Source of the DNA: Aspergillus flavus
Lineage: Eukaryota > Ascomycota > Eurotiomycetes > Eurotiales > Aspergillaceae
Reading direction: 5' to 3'
Assembly: GCF_009017415.1 (NCBI RefSeq)
Contig: NC_092404.1
Coordinates: forward strand, 1,426,001 to 1,490,000
DNA: 64,000 nucleotides
This document shows positions 33,859-45,586 of this stretch, in pieces. Each line of letters opens with the position of its first letter. The stretch's first letter is position 1. The notes under the pieces are model-generated. The model was not told where the DNA came from. It did no database searches and worked only from the letters and a program-made list of their open reading frames with translations. The translations under genes were made by a program, and so were the position numbers.

Positions 33859-35921
33859 TTTGGTGCTACATTGTGAAGTTTTCAATGTTCCTGGATGGAG
33901 GTATGGAGATTTGGGTCGGAGAAAGCACGGGATCCACGGTCTGGAGGTGACGAGACGCGGTGTCACGTGGAGATAAGGATCTAATGTCACTGGATTGGGG
34001 ATAGTGGGTGTTTGGATCTATAAATTCGAGTACTCTCTTTAAGAAATACGCTTGTTAGCCAAGGCCCATACTACGGTAGAAATAGATAAGAATCATCGGA
34101 TCTGTAGACTCTATTTATGCATGTAGGTCATCTTTCTGCATGCATGGCCCAGACCCACTCAAAATACGAAAGCGGTCTGCCTCTGAAGTTGAATGTACTA
34201 CTACATACTTCGTGGTTATAAACATTTAGAGAAAGGGCTTGCAGTTCTTCACTAAGTTCAAGATTCCCAATATGCGGAAGCACCTCATACCCGAAATCTA
34301 CACTCAAAGTGAGAATTCCATCCTCAAGAAGGGTGATTCTAAGCTACCTATTAAAAGACCGGCTGGTGAACTTCCCCGAATGGAATCAGCCCTCAGCCAG
34401 TGGATACCGCGTAACTCGCCATGTTACTGGAGTGCCATGGCCCGGAGGTCAGGAAAAAACCGTTCTGAGTCATCATGATTGAGGCCGGGCATGCAGAGAA
34501 CTTCCTGCACCACGCCCGGAAGGCCCTTGTAGACCTGGACATGGAAATTGTGCCTATTGATATTCCTAGTGATATCTATCGATTTCTTTGACGTCCGAAT
34601 CCTAACTGGACTCACTTCTACAGTGGTACATATGAGATCTAACCCATCACTCCGAAAAGATTCAGCCGTTGCCCAATTTACAGAGCACTGGCATGCATAT
34701 CTCCCACGAACATGTCGAGCTAAACTGTGCATTAGCTGGTTCAAGCGAGATTCAACGGTTCCATCGTGATGTGGCCCGGCTCCGATCTTGCGTTTTTTGA
34801 TATGCTCAGTACTCTCCAGTGGGAAGATTTCACTATAGAGTACCATTCTAGCAATCGGCTCAGTTTCTTAGATAGCGGGGTTTCAGATTGTGAATCCTCT
34901 GTCGAGGAGCAACTAACAGCCTATCGGAACCTTAAGATGGTGAACAAATTGCCTTAACCCGGATATTAAAAGGCTGATAGAAGCCAACGAAATGAGAAAT
35001 GAAAGAAAAGCCAAAAGGAAATGACACTCCCCCCTTGTTGCCATGACCTGTACACTACTATGCCCTTCCACAGACTTGAAATATAAGGGATTCTGGTCTT
35101 TCGGTGCAGATACACCTTAATAGTCCATGACTCAATATTGTCCGAATGGCCGAGGCCTTTATGGTTAATCTCTTCCGATCCTCCTTTGTCGGTCCTTAGA
35201 ATATAGTTATCTTAAAGTTGGGTTAGGGTATGCCAAGCTTTCTCGTGTCTCATATGCAAGGGCCTGTGGAATGGTTGCTTGGTGACAGAGGTGGATGTTT
35301 ATTCTAGGTGACCGGCGGCCCCGAGGGCTTTCAAGTATGGCCCATAGCATGACCATGCAGAAGACCATATCGCCTATATGAAGGAAGATAGCATTACTTA
35401 TTCATTGATGTGGAACATGATTATGCATACGTTGGGTTGAATATAACTAACCACTATAATAAAAGGGAATACAAGAAAAGAAGGTAAAAGAAGCATACAG
35501 GTATTGATACTTTAACCTGCCCTCGCCCTCTGTCGTTTCCACGTATGTCTCCTCGAGCTAATTTACCCCGTGGCGATCAGAACCTTGGGTTGAAATGATT
35601 GATGGATGTATTAAAGAAATAAGATAACTGTACAAAACGAATGCAGTGGGTGTATATTCAAAGTTAAGAAAGGAAAAAAGTGTATGTCGAATGAGACCCC
35701 AGTGCCAGCCAATGTAGAGCCACGCCCATGGCTCCATCCAACACTCCTGTCAATACAGACTCCTCGTAACAAATGCAAAATGCCAACCCATCTTAACCTA
35801 CTACTGTAAGGATGTAGACGCTCACCTTTTGAACCGAAGGGCTCTTATGTGCGACAGCCACGTTCCAAAACATTGGTATCCGGGTAGTTGTCCCCTGAGG
35901 ACTGATCCCTATATAATGGGC
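33859..35921. other. Intergenic region upstream of HRQ1
   Basis: About 2 kb with the HRQ1 promoter at its left edge, including CACGTG near 33964. A weak ORF candidate at 34424-34846 is listed separately. The rest (34847-35921) holds no recognised feature. Confidence 0.45.
34424..34846 (-). CDS. Possible hypothetical protein, 140 aa
   Basis: An ATG-initiated frame of 140 residues, globular in composition, with five scattered cysteines and no recognised motif, signal or membrane segment. It begins about 990 bp from the HRQ1 start. It could be a chance ORF or a decayed gene; nothing in the flanks supports expression. Confidence 0.2.
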   Translation of the reverse strand: MVLYSEIFPLESTEHIKKRKIGAGPHHDGTVESRLNQLMHSLARHVRGRYACQCSVNWATAESFRSDGLDLICTTVEVSPVRIRTSKKSIDITRNINRHNFHVQVYKGLPGVVQEVLCMPGLNHDDSERFFPDLRAMALQ

Positions 35922-37640
35922 TTACTGGTGCTCTAGTAGATCACTGACAATGTGATAGAGCTCCTTAGCAAGATCCTCGCTTGGCATCTACATTTTGTTA
36001 ACATCTTGTCCATGTAGAGATCTAGCACGTGCAGATATAACTTACCCTCAGTAAGGTAGGAACCGATCGGCCTTCTTCCAGACTTGCGAGGTGGATCTGC
36101 TTGGACTTGGGTTCGTTGCCTGACGCATCACCAACCTTCATGCCCTTGAAAAGGGGTGTGTTTAGCATTACACGTAGAACACCGTCGGCGCGCATGATCA
36201 AGCGAGCAGCCTTCTTGTCCTCTTTGCCATCGGTAGCCTTAACATTGACCTTGAATGTGCCAATTCCACGCTCCTTCCACTCTCCATTTGAGAATTGGAA
36301 GAGTTTTGCCTTGCTTGAGAAGTACGTTTTCTCTCCTTCTTCTCCTGTCTGGACTGTTTCGTGAATGTGGTTAGCGGGATCTTTTAGAGAAATTGGGATG
36401 GGACGACGTACTCGGTCGTTCAAAAAACCTTTCATCTGTCTTATCCTCCTCGAATTCTCCAGGAGCAGTATCGGCTTCCTTCTCCTTCTCCTTTTCTTCT
36501 TCTTCTTCGTCCTCTTCTGCCCCAAACGGTTTACTCTTGCTAGAACTGCCGAGAATACCGGCGCCCCCTGGTGCAGCGAAGCTAGTGAGACCGCCCTTCA
36601 AACCGGCAGCCCCAAATCCACCGCTGAACCCAGAGAATCCGGAACCCAAAGATGCAAAACCGGAGGTGCTAGCAGCGCCCGCGAATCCGGTAGCGGCTGG
36701 TTTAGTAGCTTCAGTAGTAGTTGCCGACTTAAAGACGGATGTGTTGGAGCCTCCTATGGCGCCAAAAGGTGACTGCTCTGAGCTAGCAAAAGCGGCCAGG
36801 CTCGAAGCAGCGAATGCAGATGAGGATGTGGCAACCGGCTTCGAGGTTTCTTCCTTGGGCTTCGAGGCACCAAGCGAGCCGAAAGGCGAAACAGCAGATG
36901 TGTTTGCAAATGCGCTCTTAAGAGGGGCCGATCCTCTTTCCTGGGAAGCGTCCCTGTGTCGCTTCTTCTCAGGCTCCCCTGCAGTTGTCGTGGAGGCGCC
37001 ATTTTCTGCAGAGGTCTTGTTGTCCTCGACGGTGCTTTCGGCCTTTGGCTCATCCTTATCCAGTTGGTCTCGGCTTCTCTTCTTCTTTGGGCTCAGGATT
37101 TTTCTGGCGATGTCCGTGGTCTGTGTCTGCTCACCCTCTGCCTCGGGCGCGTTTAACGAAGTAATGTTCTCATCCTCCTCAGCCTTGGAGTCGCGTGACC
37201 TCTTCCGCCTATGACCGTTTTCCTCGTCTAGATTCTCGGGTTGGTCCTCGTCGAACGATCGCTTCCTACCTCTGCTGCTCGAACGGCTATTTTCACCGTC
37301 TTGTTGTTGTTCAGTGGAAGCGCCGGTTGTCGAAGCGTTCGGGGCCGAGGTGATGGATGTCTCCTTTAGCTTGTGACGGACAGGGCGCTCAGCGTTGTCG
37401 TTATCGGACGCTTGAGAATCATCCGCAGTGGCTGTGGGCTGTTAGACAAAACACACCAGCTCCCCGAGACTCGACAGCCGCAGAAGGGACGGACTTCAAA
37501 TTTTTTACGTACCTCTAGTGTCCATTGGGTCCACGCGGGCATCATCTGTGCGATCACCACGTCAGTTTTCCAGGCGACACTTCTGCAGAACGGTGTAATG
37601 TACCCTTCACCCCAACATCATCTCCTGAGTCAGTGGCCAT
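35922..37640 (-). CDS. Yrb2-like nuclear Ran-binding protein (RanBP1 domain)
   Basis: Yrb2/RanBP3-type proteins help Crm1-dependent nuclear export. Five exons (37640-37604, 37545-37513, 37431-36412, 36353-36046, 35987-35922) with introns of 58, 81, 58 and 57 nt sum to an intact 487-residue frame. Basic clusters that could be nuclear signals (GRKRS, KKKRSRD) lie in the first 150 residues. The middle contains scattered FG motifs (SPFG, GFSGGFGAAG, KPFG), then an acidic EEDEEEEEKEKEKE run. The C-terminal RanBP1 domain starts just before QTGEEGEKTYF and includes WKERGIGTFKVNV. The last exon encodes 21 residues. The 33-nt exon 2 and both 5' introns were placed by frame logic and deserve transcript support. 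A Nup2/Nup50-like role is an alternative. Confidence 0.82.
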
Positions 37641-38303
37641 GTCGTATACTCTTCGGTTCTCTCTATAGAACTTGCAGCGGAGGTCGACGAAGAGAGGTTT
37701 GCACGATTTAACGAATGTGGGATGACTACCCGAGCTAAAAGGTCGCTCCTCAGCTATATGATCGACGTGGGGACGTCGATCTGATCAGGTGGTAGGTACT
37801 GTGGTGGTCGCTAGAGAATATCTGGTAGAAGAAGGAGTCCAAGGTGCCGGGTTCTAACGGTCTCTGTCGAAAAGCGATCGAATGAGGCAGAGATCCAACT
37901 AGTGGGAGGTGTGCAGGTCGAGAAGCGGCCGATTCGCACCAACGAACGGGTGACGACAAACTGCTTTGTTGTCGTCGGCAGTCGTCCGGTCACCGCCCCG
38001 CAGTAGCCTTACTAGTCAGTTTATCTCTCGGCACGCTTTTAATCTGATAGAACAACCACAAGAACACCAATAGGTCGAGGATAAGAAACATTCTCAATTG
38101 GATATCTTAGCATGCAATAATCTAATACACTTAAGGAAACAGACAAAGCACAGCTTCAAGGCACAACGGTGGAATAAAAAGGAAAATAAATAAAGTGATA
38201 AGTAGATTTCGCACGCCCGTTACCATTGACTTGCTTGCCCTTTATCACGAGGGCTGCTTGAGTCCCGAGCTATTACATCGCCAGCGTCTCATACCACTTA
38301 TTC
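37641..38303. other. Spacer between YRB2-like and YIP4-like genes
   Basis: Presumed YRB2-like promoter and YIP4-like 3' end. No gene was seen. Confidence 0.4.
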
Positions 38304-39432
38304 TTAACTGATGAAGCAGAGACAACCGATCGCAATGTAGAACACAAACAATGGGTATACTGCGATACCGACCCGATTCTTGAGCACTCCGGATCCGCCA
38401 AGAATGCTGATACCCGCCGCCAAAGACCATGCAATCAAGACAAGATATACCGGTATCCGCGCAATAGTCGGCAGGCCAAGCGCACTGAGAAGGGCAGCAA
38501 TGACGAGAGGGAAGAGCGTATAGCCGATGATGCAGACGGACTGGAAGAAGGATCTAAGAACACGGCATTAGTAACCATTCTGGGGACCACCCTAGAAGAC
38601 ATGGATGCACATACATATTCCCACCCAGCAGCTTGATCTGTAGAGTCACAACCGCTTCTCCAATCCACACGATACAGAACACACCGGAGAAGACCAGATC
38701 TGACTGGTCTCCCTTTGCGCGCATTGCCAGGAAAAAGCTCAAAAGCAAGCAGAAAATGAGCGGTCCCCTATCAAGGCGGTTCTTATTAGTATTTCCGTAG
38801 GGCCAAGCCGCATTAGGTTAAGAAAGCAGCATGCTGCCATCAATGACTTACCAGAGATCCCAGTCACGTAGACCTTCACTCATTCCGCCTTGCAAGACAG
38901 TATCGGCGTCCGGCCAGCGGCCCACGAGATTCCTCAGACCACCACCGCTACCAAACCCAGTGGCCTCTCCTCGTTCGGCCGCACCGCCAATGCCTCCTCC
39001 ACCCCGCTGCAGCATCCCACCCATCAGGTATTTGGGCCACAGAACCTGGCGCATCTTCTCCCAGACTGCCAGTAGGTCGCGCGACACCGTTTCCCAGACC
39101 GTTTCATCGATGGTGTTCTGAGCGGCGCGGCGGTCCTCGCCGGGGATTGAAGAGGTCAGATAATTGCCGGAAAGATTTCCGCCTCGAGAGCTCGATGCCT
39201 CGGCTTGAATATTGCCTCTCAAAGGAGTGGTATCGGTATCGTGTAACGGGTCATCAGCGTCGAGAGCTAAAGAGCGGAAGGGTCAGTGGCAGTCAACAAG
39301 GGGCACGAATCCCATCTGAGGGGCCAGCGAGAGGTCAAGCGCACCGTCATCGGCTTCAATAACATCATCATCAAGAATTGATTCGTCATCGCGTAGATCC
39401 CCGTGCGGGTGAGTATGTGATACGCTGGCCAT
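38304..39432 (-). CDS. YIP4: Yip1-family Golgi/ER membrane protein (Yip4/YIPF6 type)
   Basis: Yip proteins bind Rab GTPases and act in ER-Golgi vesicle traffic. Four exons (39432-39345, 39266-38852, 38767-38615, 38553-38304), introns of 78, 84 and 61 nt, give 301 residues. An acidic, disordered cytosolic N-terminus (about 1 to 80) is followed by the Yip1 domain: WEKMRQVLWPKYLMGG, then WDLWGPLIFCLLLSFFLA as the first hydrophobic segment and at least four more, including GNISFFQSVCIIGYTLFPL across the last intron, the YIPF6/Yip4 signature. The protein ends a few residues after the last segment, as usual for the family. Confidence 0.85.
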
Positions 39433-41052
39433 GGTAGATATCGTTTGTTGTAATGAGACGGAGTTCGATCGCGGAAAGAACTTAGCACCACAGGAGCATT
39501 GCTTGTTGATCCAGATGCTACCAGAGCTACTGGATTATCGAGTATGCCAAGCGTTGGTTCGCTAAGCACAAAATATTCGCCGAGGGATAATGAGATGGGG
39601 AGGCAGAGGTCACGATATGAGCTGTCTCGTTCCTGGGAGAGGCTACAGTGGCATAATGCACGTCTTACGTACGCGGCACGGGCTGAAAGGGGAAGGCGGA
39701 AACGTGCGGATCTTATCACGTTCATTAACTACCCTAACTGGGTTATGATACCAGAATGTTATCCCAACATCAACCTCCAACCTGATCTACTTCTAGTTAT
39801 AAGTTCGGTGTAAGAACTGTATCTCGAATTTGACATAATGGTGATGTGTTCTGACGTGGTGGGTGACTAACTTCGTGACAAAAATAGCTGTTACTTAACG
39901 TAGCACACGGCGGCTCCATAATGACTTCTACTTTATGGAGGGCCACAACACCATATTTTACAAAAATGTGGCCTTTTTGGCAGGGATGCATTTGGGTAGA
40001 ACATAAAAAGGCAGAGTAGCCAACCATCGGCCAACTGACAAGGCTGACTCCAAAGCCATAAAAGGATCAAGATGCCACAAGATAGCCTCAACTACCTAGT
40101 ACCGAACATGTATCCTTCCGAGATGGAAGTTGACCCGCCTGATAACAACCATACTACTGGTTCTTTTCAAACTCCTGTGCAGAGCACTTCCAACATATCA
40201 CCAGCCTCCCCAATTACCCAGAATCTACTGGCGGCCTTGCTGAATAGATATTTGCCAAGTCCCTCAACACTAGCGACCATTGTCCATTCTGACTCCATCC
40301 CTGAACCGCTCGAAGCGTACCTCATTGTGGTCCACCGTTTGTGAAGGTATTGATTGTATAGAAAAGATTTGCGAGTCTTCAAGCAAGGTCTATATACAAA
40401 TATCTTTCTTCAATGACTCCCTCCTGACATTTCTTTAGCGAGTGGGCTTTCAAAAACCCATGATAAATCTACATTGGTTATTTTCAGGATTAAAGTCATG
40501 GTGTAGATCACTCACGACTATAGACCTCGTTTTGCGGAAACAGTGTGAGGGAGACTGGTAGCACAAGGCACTCGAAATCCGTGTATAATGTCATCATTGA
40601 CAGTTCCGAAGTCTACTTAGTATATGATGCCTACTCCGAGCATTTCTGATATGCGTTGTTTAACAATGTGCAGTTCGTTGAAATATTAATTCATTTCATT
40701 TCATTTCAGTTTAGTTTGTTTCCTTGCAGAGAGAGATAGTCGCTTCTGTAGCTTTTCGTTTTTGCAGAAAGCTTTCAACCTAGTCAAAGTATGAATACAT
40801 CGGGTTAACGTGGTTATAAATCAATTAACAGAACTGAGATGTCTTGTAGGTATAGAGATATCTATTATTACATGAGCATTGCCGATATTTGTACATGGAA
40901 ACCACCTCATTGCCAACCATGATAGTGTACACTGAAGACTATATACCAACGCCTGTATATGCATGCAAGTATGAGGCAGTATCAACCATCAAACAAGTCA
41001 TAAAATTATTCGTTGCGCAGATTGCGCAAGCTCCCGCTACTCTTTGTGGAGC
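39433..41052. other. Intergenic region with paired small hairpins
   Basis: Holds a weak 90-codon ORF (listed separately) and two adjacent inverted repeats: CTCCATA/TATGGAG (39914-39920 with 39934-39940) and GGCCACA/TGTGGCC (39941-39947 with 39967-39973). The stretch 40345-41052 has no recognised gene and ends at the 3' side of the PPR gene. Confidence 0.5.
40072..40344 (+). CDS. Possible small hypothetical protein, 90 aa
   Basis: An ATG frame of 90 codons with a TATA-like CATAAAAAG at 40002-40010, about 65 bp upstream. The product is Pro/Ser/Thr-rich in its first half and more hydrophobic at the C-terminus. I do not recognise it. It has no signal peptide or cysteines. The upstream element gives it slightly more support than other small frames here. 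Confidence 0.3.
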   Translation: MPQDSLNYLVPNMYPSEMEVDPPDNNHTTGSFQTPVQSTSNISPASPITQNLLAALLNRYLPSPSTLATIVHSDSIPEPLEAYLIVVHRL

Positions 41053-43478
41053 TTAGTCAACATCCAAGGAACCCTCAGCAACTTGCTGATCTTTGTATGC
41101 CAGAACCTGTTCAGAAGTCGGAGAAACTAAAGAATCCTTGTACTTGTTGGTAATCTTAGCGTTTGAGTACCTCCTTAAATCTCGTGATTCTTTCTTGAGT
41201 TGGGCGCGGGTTTCTTTGGAGAGTAGCTTGGAGTTCGCTGGCATCAAGATATCGTCTATTAAACCCCTCACCGTAGCTAATACCTTAAGAGCTTCCTTTC
41301 CGGAGACGGCATGCTCATTAGAGCTATTAGAGCGAATACCGCGGCCTTCGACCGGGACTGGAGATACTAGGCCTTGCTCCATAGCTTTATCGAGTTTGGC
41401 AATGCAAGGACGCAGAGCTTCAAGAGCGGTTGTCTGTAAATTAAGGCGCAGCTGCTGACCCAGAGCACTCAGACCACCGGCCGGCCGTTTTCCATTCCCA
41501 TCAATACCGCTCAATGACATAAGAAGCTGGGGCCTATCACCCAAGATGCGGACCAGGTCGAGGTAAGCTCCTAATGCCTGAGGGAAAGGAAGCACAAGTG
41601 ATGTCTCCATGAGATGAAGGAGCCCATTGGCATTCTTGAAAACGTTGATATTTTTGCGATCACGGAGACAGCACGCAAATGCGATCCGGAAAGACCGCCC
41701 TTCCGTCATTTGGGCGGGCACCATCTGGTTGCGTATCACGTCAAGGGCAAGACGGCTGGAATGGCCAAGCCGTAAAAGTCGGAGGTATTGATGGTATGTA
41801 CCCCCATCTGGCTCGATCTTGTAGTCAGTGTCTTCCAGGGTAAGGTGTTGCCAGTAAGCTTTTCCAGCACCAATTCCAAATTCTTGAGTCATACTTAAGC
41901 AAGCCTCCAGAATCAGTGAAAGTTCCCTATTTCCCACAGAAATATAAGAAGGCGAGGATGTTCCCGGGCTAACGATAGGGTCAAAAACGTTTTCAAATGT
42001 TTCTTCTTCCCCATCTTGTTCGACTTCCTCTGGCTCAGCCTCTACTGGTCGATACAACTTTTCGCTATCATCGACGAACGGAACATCTTCCTCTAAGTCG
42101 ATTCCTCTACTCTTCTTTTGTATTTTCGAAGAGGGATCCGACGGCTCTTTAGCGAGAATTGGAATTCCAGTGACTTGGTGAATCAACGCGAATACGTCGT
42201 AGCAACCCCGGTCAGTAGATGCTTCCATGAGCAGATTAGCCATCGCGCTCACAAGGAGGTTGTCTATTTCGAGCTGCCCCTTCTTCCATCGATAAATAAT
42301 ATCGGACCATATCCGCTTGCCTTCTTTGACACCCTGGGCCTTTCTCGCAAGAATTTTCTCCACCTGAGAGTGTCTCATCCGTACTACGTCCGCCTGGGCT
42401 GCATCCGAGATAGCTCTCAGGATGATACTGTATGTCGTGCAGTTTGGAGAACCTGGCCCGTCTTCAGGAAGCTCGCCAGCGACCCGCCATAAGCTGTCCA
42501 TATCACGTTGGCGTGCACAGACATTGAGCATCGCATTGGTGTGGATGAGATTTGGCGTTACGGTTGAATTGGGTGCAAAGATAGACTTGTAAATAGAGAG
42601 CGCGGTCTTGACAGGGTGGACGCCGGTGTCCCTGCTTACTCTGGACAGGCCATCCAGCATAATTGTATACGTGACCGAATTAGGCATTCGTCCTCGCTTC
42701 TTCATCTGCAGATTGGAAACTCATTGTCAGCCCTACTGCCAGCAAACACACGAATTTCACATGGACAGTAGTAATATCTCACCTCATTGTAGAACTTAAG
42801 CGCGGCCTTCGGGTTATTTTTCTCCATACAATACTCCATGAGATGATTCCAAGCCACCGTACACTCCATATGCTCTCTCTGCGCCGTGCGGACCAAGGCC
42901 ACAGCCAACAGCACATCATCGGCCTTCAGAAGTCTTCCGACTCGGTCGGACAGCGCCCGAGGATCCTTCAACCATTTCAACTCCATTTCGACAACTTTCC
43001 CGGAAACTTTGACCGGCATGGTCCCGTCCAACTCCTCCCGAGTTTTCGGCGAAGTGCCCGCCTTCGCAATCGAGAGCAGAAGGTCATCGCGTGTGATTCC
43101 TTGTCTGCTTTTCAGCGACGGTTCGGGCTCCAGAAGCGTATCTTCAAGCCCTTCACTCGCAACGAGAGGTTCCGAATCATCAAGCTCTTCACTCACATCA
43201 ACGGATTCTGGATCTTCAATCCCTTCTGTCCCAGAAAGAGGTTCCGAACCCCTAGAATGTGTAACTTCAGAATTTGTAGAGTATCGTCTTGCGCCAACAG
43301 GTAACCTCCAAGCACTAATTTGTCCCGGCGCAATGCCTCTCGGAGCAGGATACGAGAGAGAAATCGCCCTAGCGCCTCCCGAAACACCTCGAGACCATCT
43401 CGAGCCGAGAGATAATCTCGTCAACGGACAGCTCTTAACGCCCGTCCGCAGAGCACTAGCATTGGTGCAGCGAAGCAT
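41053..43478 (-). CDS. Mitochondrial pentatricopeptide-repeat (PPR) protein
   Basis: PPR proteins bind organellar RNA for processing, stability or translation. Two exons (43478-42783, 42705-41053) across a 77-nt GTGAGA/CAG intron give 782 residues. The N-terminus (about 1 to 65) is rich in Arg and Ser with no acidic residues, fitting a mitochondrial presequence. An acidic Ser/Glu stretch follows (about 75 to 120). PPR-like helical repeats are seen at CTVAWNHLMEYCMEKNNP, NSVTYTIMLDGLSRV, NLIHTNAMLNVCARQRD and NCTTYSIILRAISDA, with the intron falling between the first two. A second acidic linker lies near 440. The specific target RNA cannot be told; it may relate to Ccm1-like mitochondrial PPR factors. 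Confidence 0.8.
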
Positions 43479-45586
43479 TTAAAGAGCGAAGACCGACGAA
43501 TCGACTCGTTATCCGATTATAAGATTAAACTCCAACCTTTCTTCTTGTATCACTTCTACCGCAGCAATATGATTGTCTGGTAGGTCTAAGCCGACCTGCG
43601 CAGGTTTATTATTGGCAAGGAAAACTTTTCGGTAGGATAACGGGCGGAATCGTGAAGGGGAGGCGGGTGGCTTGAGCGATATACAAGACAGCGAAAAGAA
43701 TGATAATAAAAAGAGAGAGAGAGAGAGATAAAAGTAATTCCAAAGGCGCAACCCCAAACAGTCTCCGAGGCGAGCAGCAGAGAAAAAAGATGGAATAGTA
43801 AAGAAGGCGAGCCTGTCTCATGAATGCGCAGCTCTCCGATAGCTCAAATTATCGCCGTATCGTATCGGCCTGGTCAACGCTAGTCAAAATGAGGTTAGAC
43901 ACCTGGGATGCTTAGTTGGGAAAGTATTTCCGGTTCCGCTGCTGCTGGCCTTAGGCCTTAAATTCTAAGTATGTGTCTGCCTCAGGCACAACGCACTAAA
44001 CACTCCTTCGCCGCTAGTGGCGACGTGAACCGCTGGACATGTCATTGAGCAGTGACAGGATGCCCTACTTCGTCTTAGCTTCAATAGATAGCTAGGGAAA
44101 TAGCCGCTAGTCAGCATCTTGTTTGCGATGGCAAGCCTCTCGGGGCCTAGGGAACCCCGCCAAACCATAGATAACCTAAAACCAAACCATGTGTGCCTCG
44201 TGGGCAGAGAAGGTTCCGAACTTACAGATCTACTAGCCTAGTCTCATACCTTAACAGCTTAACCTTACATTATACATGCTTTGTACTACGTACTAGTAAT
44301 CCTGGCTGGAATGGTCGTACCACTAAATCTTAGCCCACCGTTTCTGATGCATATTACCTGTAAAATTCAACGATCAGCCCTACACCAGCTCGCATAGCCG
44401 GATGTGCCAAGTTTATACCAGGAGTTAGGTTGGACTACAAAACTACGTATAACACATAGTCATATTGCAGATCTTGCTTACACAGCTCCACTAGTTCTTC
44501 CTAAGGTGTAGAGAGTTCTATACCTATATTAGTGTATCTGTATTCACTCACTACCCTTCTACCTACTGCAATACGCTTTCCCTTCAGGATGGTAGCCATG
44601 AAACTACTCGACGTATCATTCCCACATTAATTAACAAAATATTGGTCTTAGCTAAGAATAATTACGGTCTTTGAAAGAGCTGCAAATGGTGAATCTGAAG
44701 GCGCACTTTCCGTGCAAATATGTCCACAATTATTGACATGTATCGTAGGTATTCAGAAGTTCATAAGAAATGCGAAAGAGGAGAAAGTTCCGAGTTGTGT
44801 GGAAGACTGTAACCACCAGTCCATGACCTGGCGAATAGATGAACAAAGGTCATGGACCATAGAAAATAATGCACAGTTTCGGGGACCAAAACCCAGGGTA
44901 ACATAAATTTGGCCGAAGCAAGAAGGACAGTCGAAGACAAAAGCAAGGGCCATAACAAATAATTCACATACATAAGAAAGGTGAATTTAATAGAAACATG
45001 ATATGCATAATCCACAGGGAATAAAGCGCATGAAGAACAACGGGAAGAAAAGGGAAAGAACATCAGCTAATGCAGATTGCCCCGCCAGACATCTCAAATC
45101 ACAATCCTATAGCCGGTATTCGAGAGGGAAAAACAAAGATGGGATTCCCCGATAAAGGAGATTCTCTCCTTTTTGTCAATCGATCTAATTCAAAAAAACA
45201 TAACTGGGGCAGAAGCGTAAGTCGCATGGCCACTCTTTTTGACTGGAGCAATCAAGGCCAGGAAATGGTATCATGTGCGCAAGACTTTAAAGAATTAGAT
45301 CCGGGGAGTGGCGATACACGATTAGGAGAATTTGGTATTAGAATATTCAAGCTGAGAGAAGAGAGGGAAGTTGGATATCTATTGCGGGTAGCTGGTCGAT
45401 TGGTTTTCTGCAAAGCCATCCTCGATCAGCTACAACCCGTACAACGATAGACCAGAGGACCTCTCCTCCCAAACTTTCCTTTATCTCTTTCTCATGATGT
45501 GTTTGGTCATGTCGAAACATCTTTTTTTTCTTCTTTGGATTCCTCGTGGCCCGGTCCTAACCAATAATGCAAACACAAAGGACTGA
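43479..45586. other. 2.1-kb intergenic region between the PPR gene and Con7
   Basis: No recognised gene. A plus-strand frame at 45070-45450 is antisense to the presumed Con7 3' region and matches nothing known. A short GA repeat lies at about 43712-43728. Confidence 0.45.

Noticed and set aside
36393..37214. 273-codon plus-strand frame opposite the Yrb2-like gene
   Set aside because: Antisense shadow of the FG/acidic region, Ser/Ala/Pro-rich, while the minus strand carries a continuous RanBP1-domain protein.
45070..45450. 126-codon plus-strand frame downstream of Con7
   Set aside because: No motif, and it overlaps the presumed Con7 3' flank on the other strand; treated as chance.
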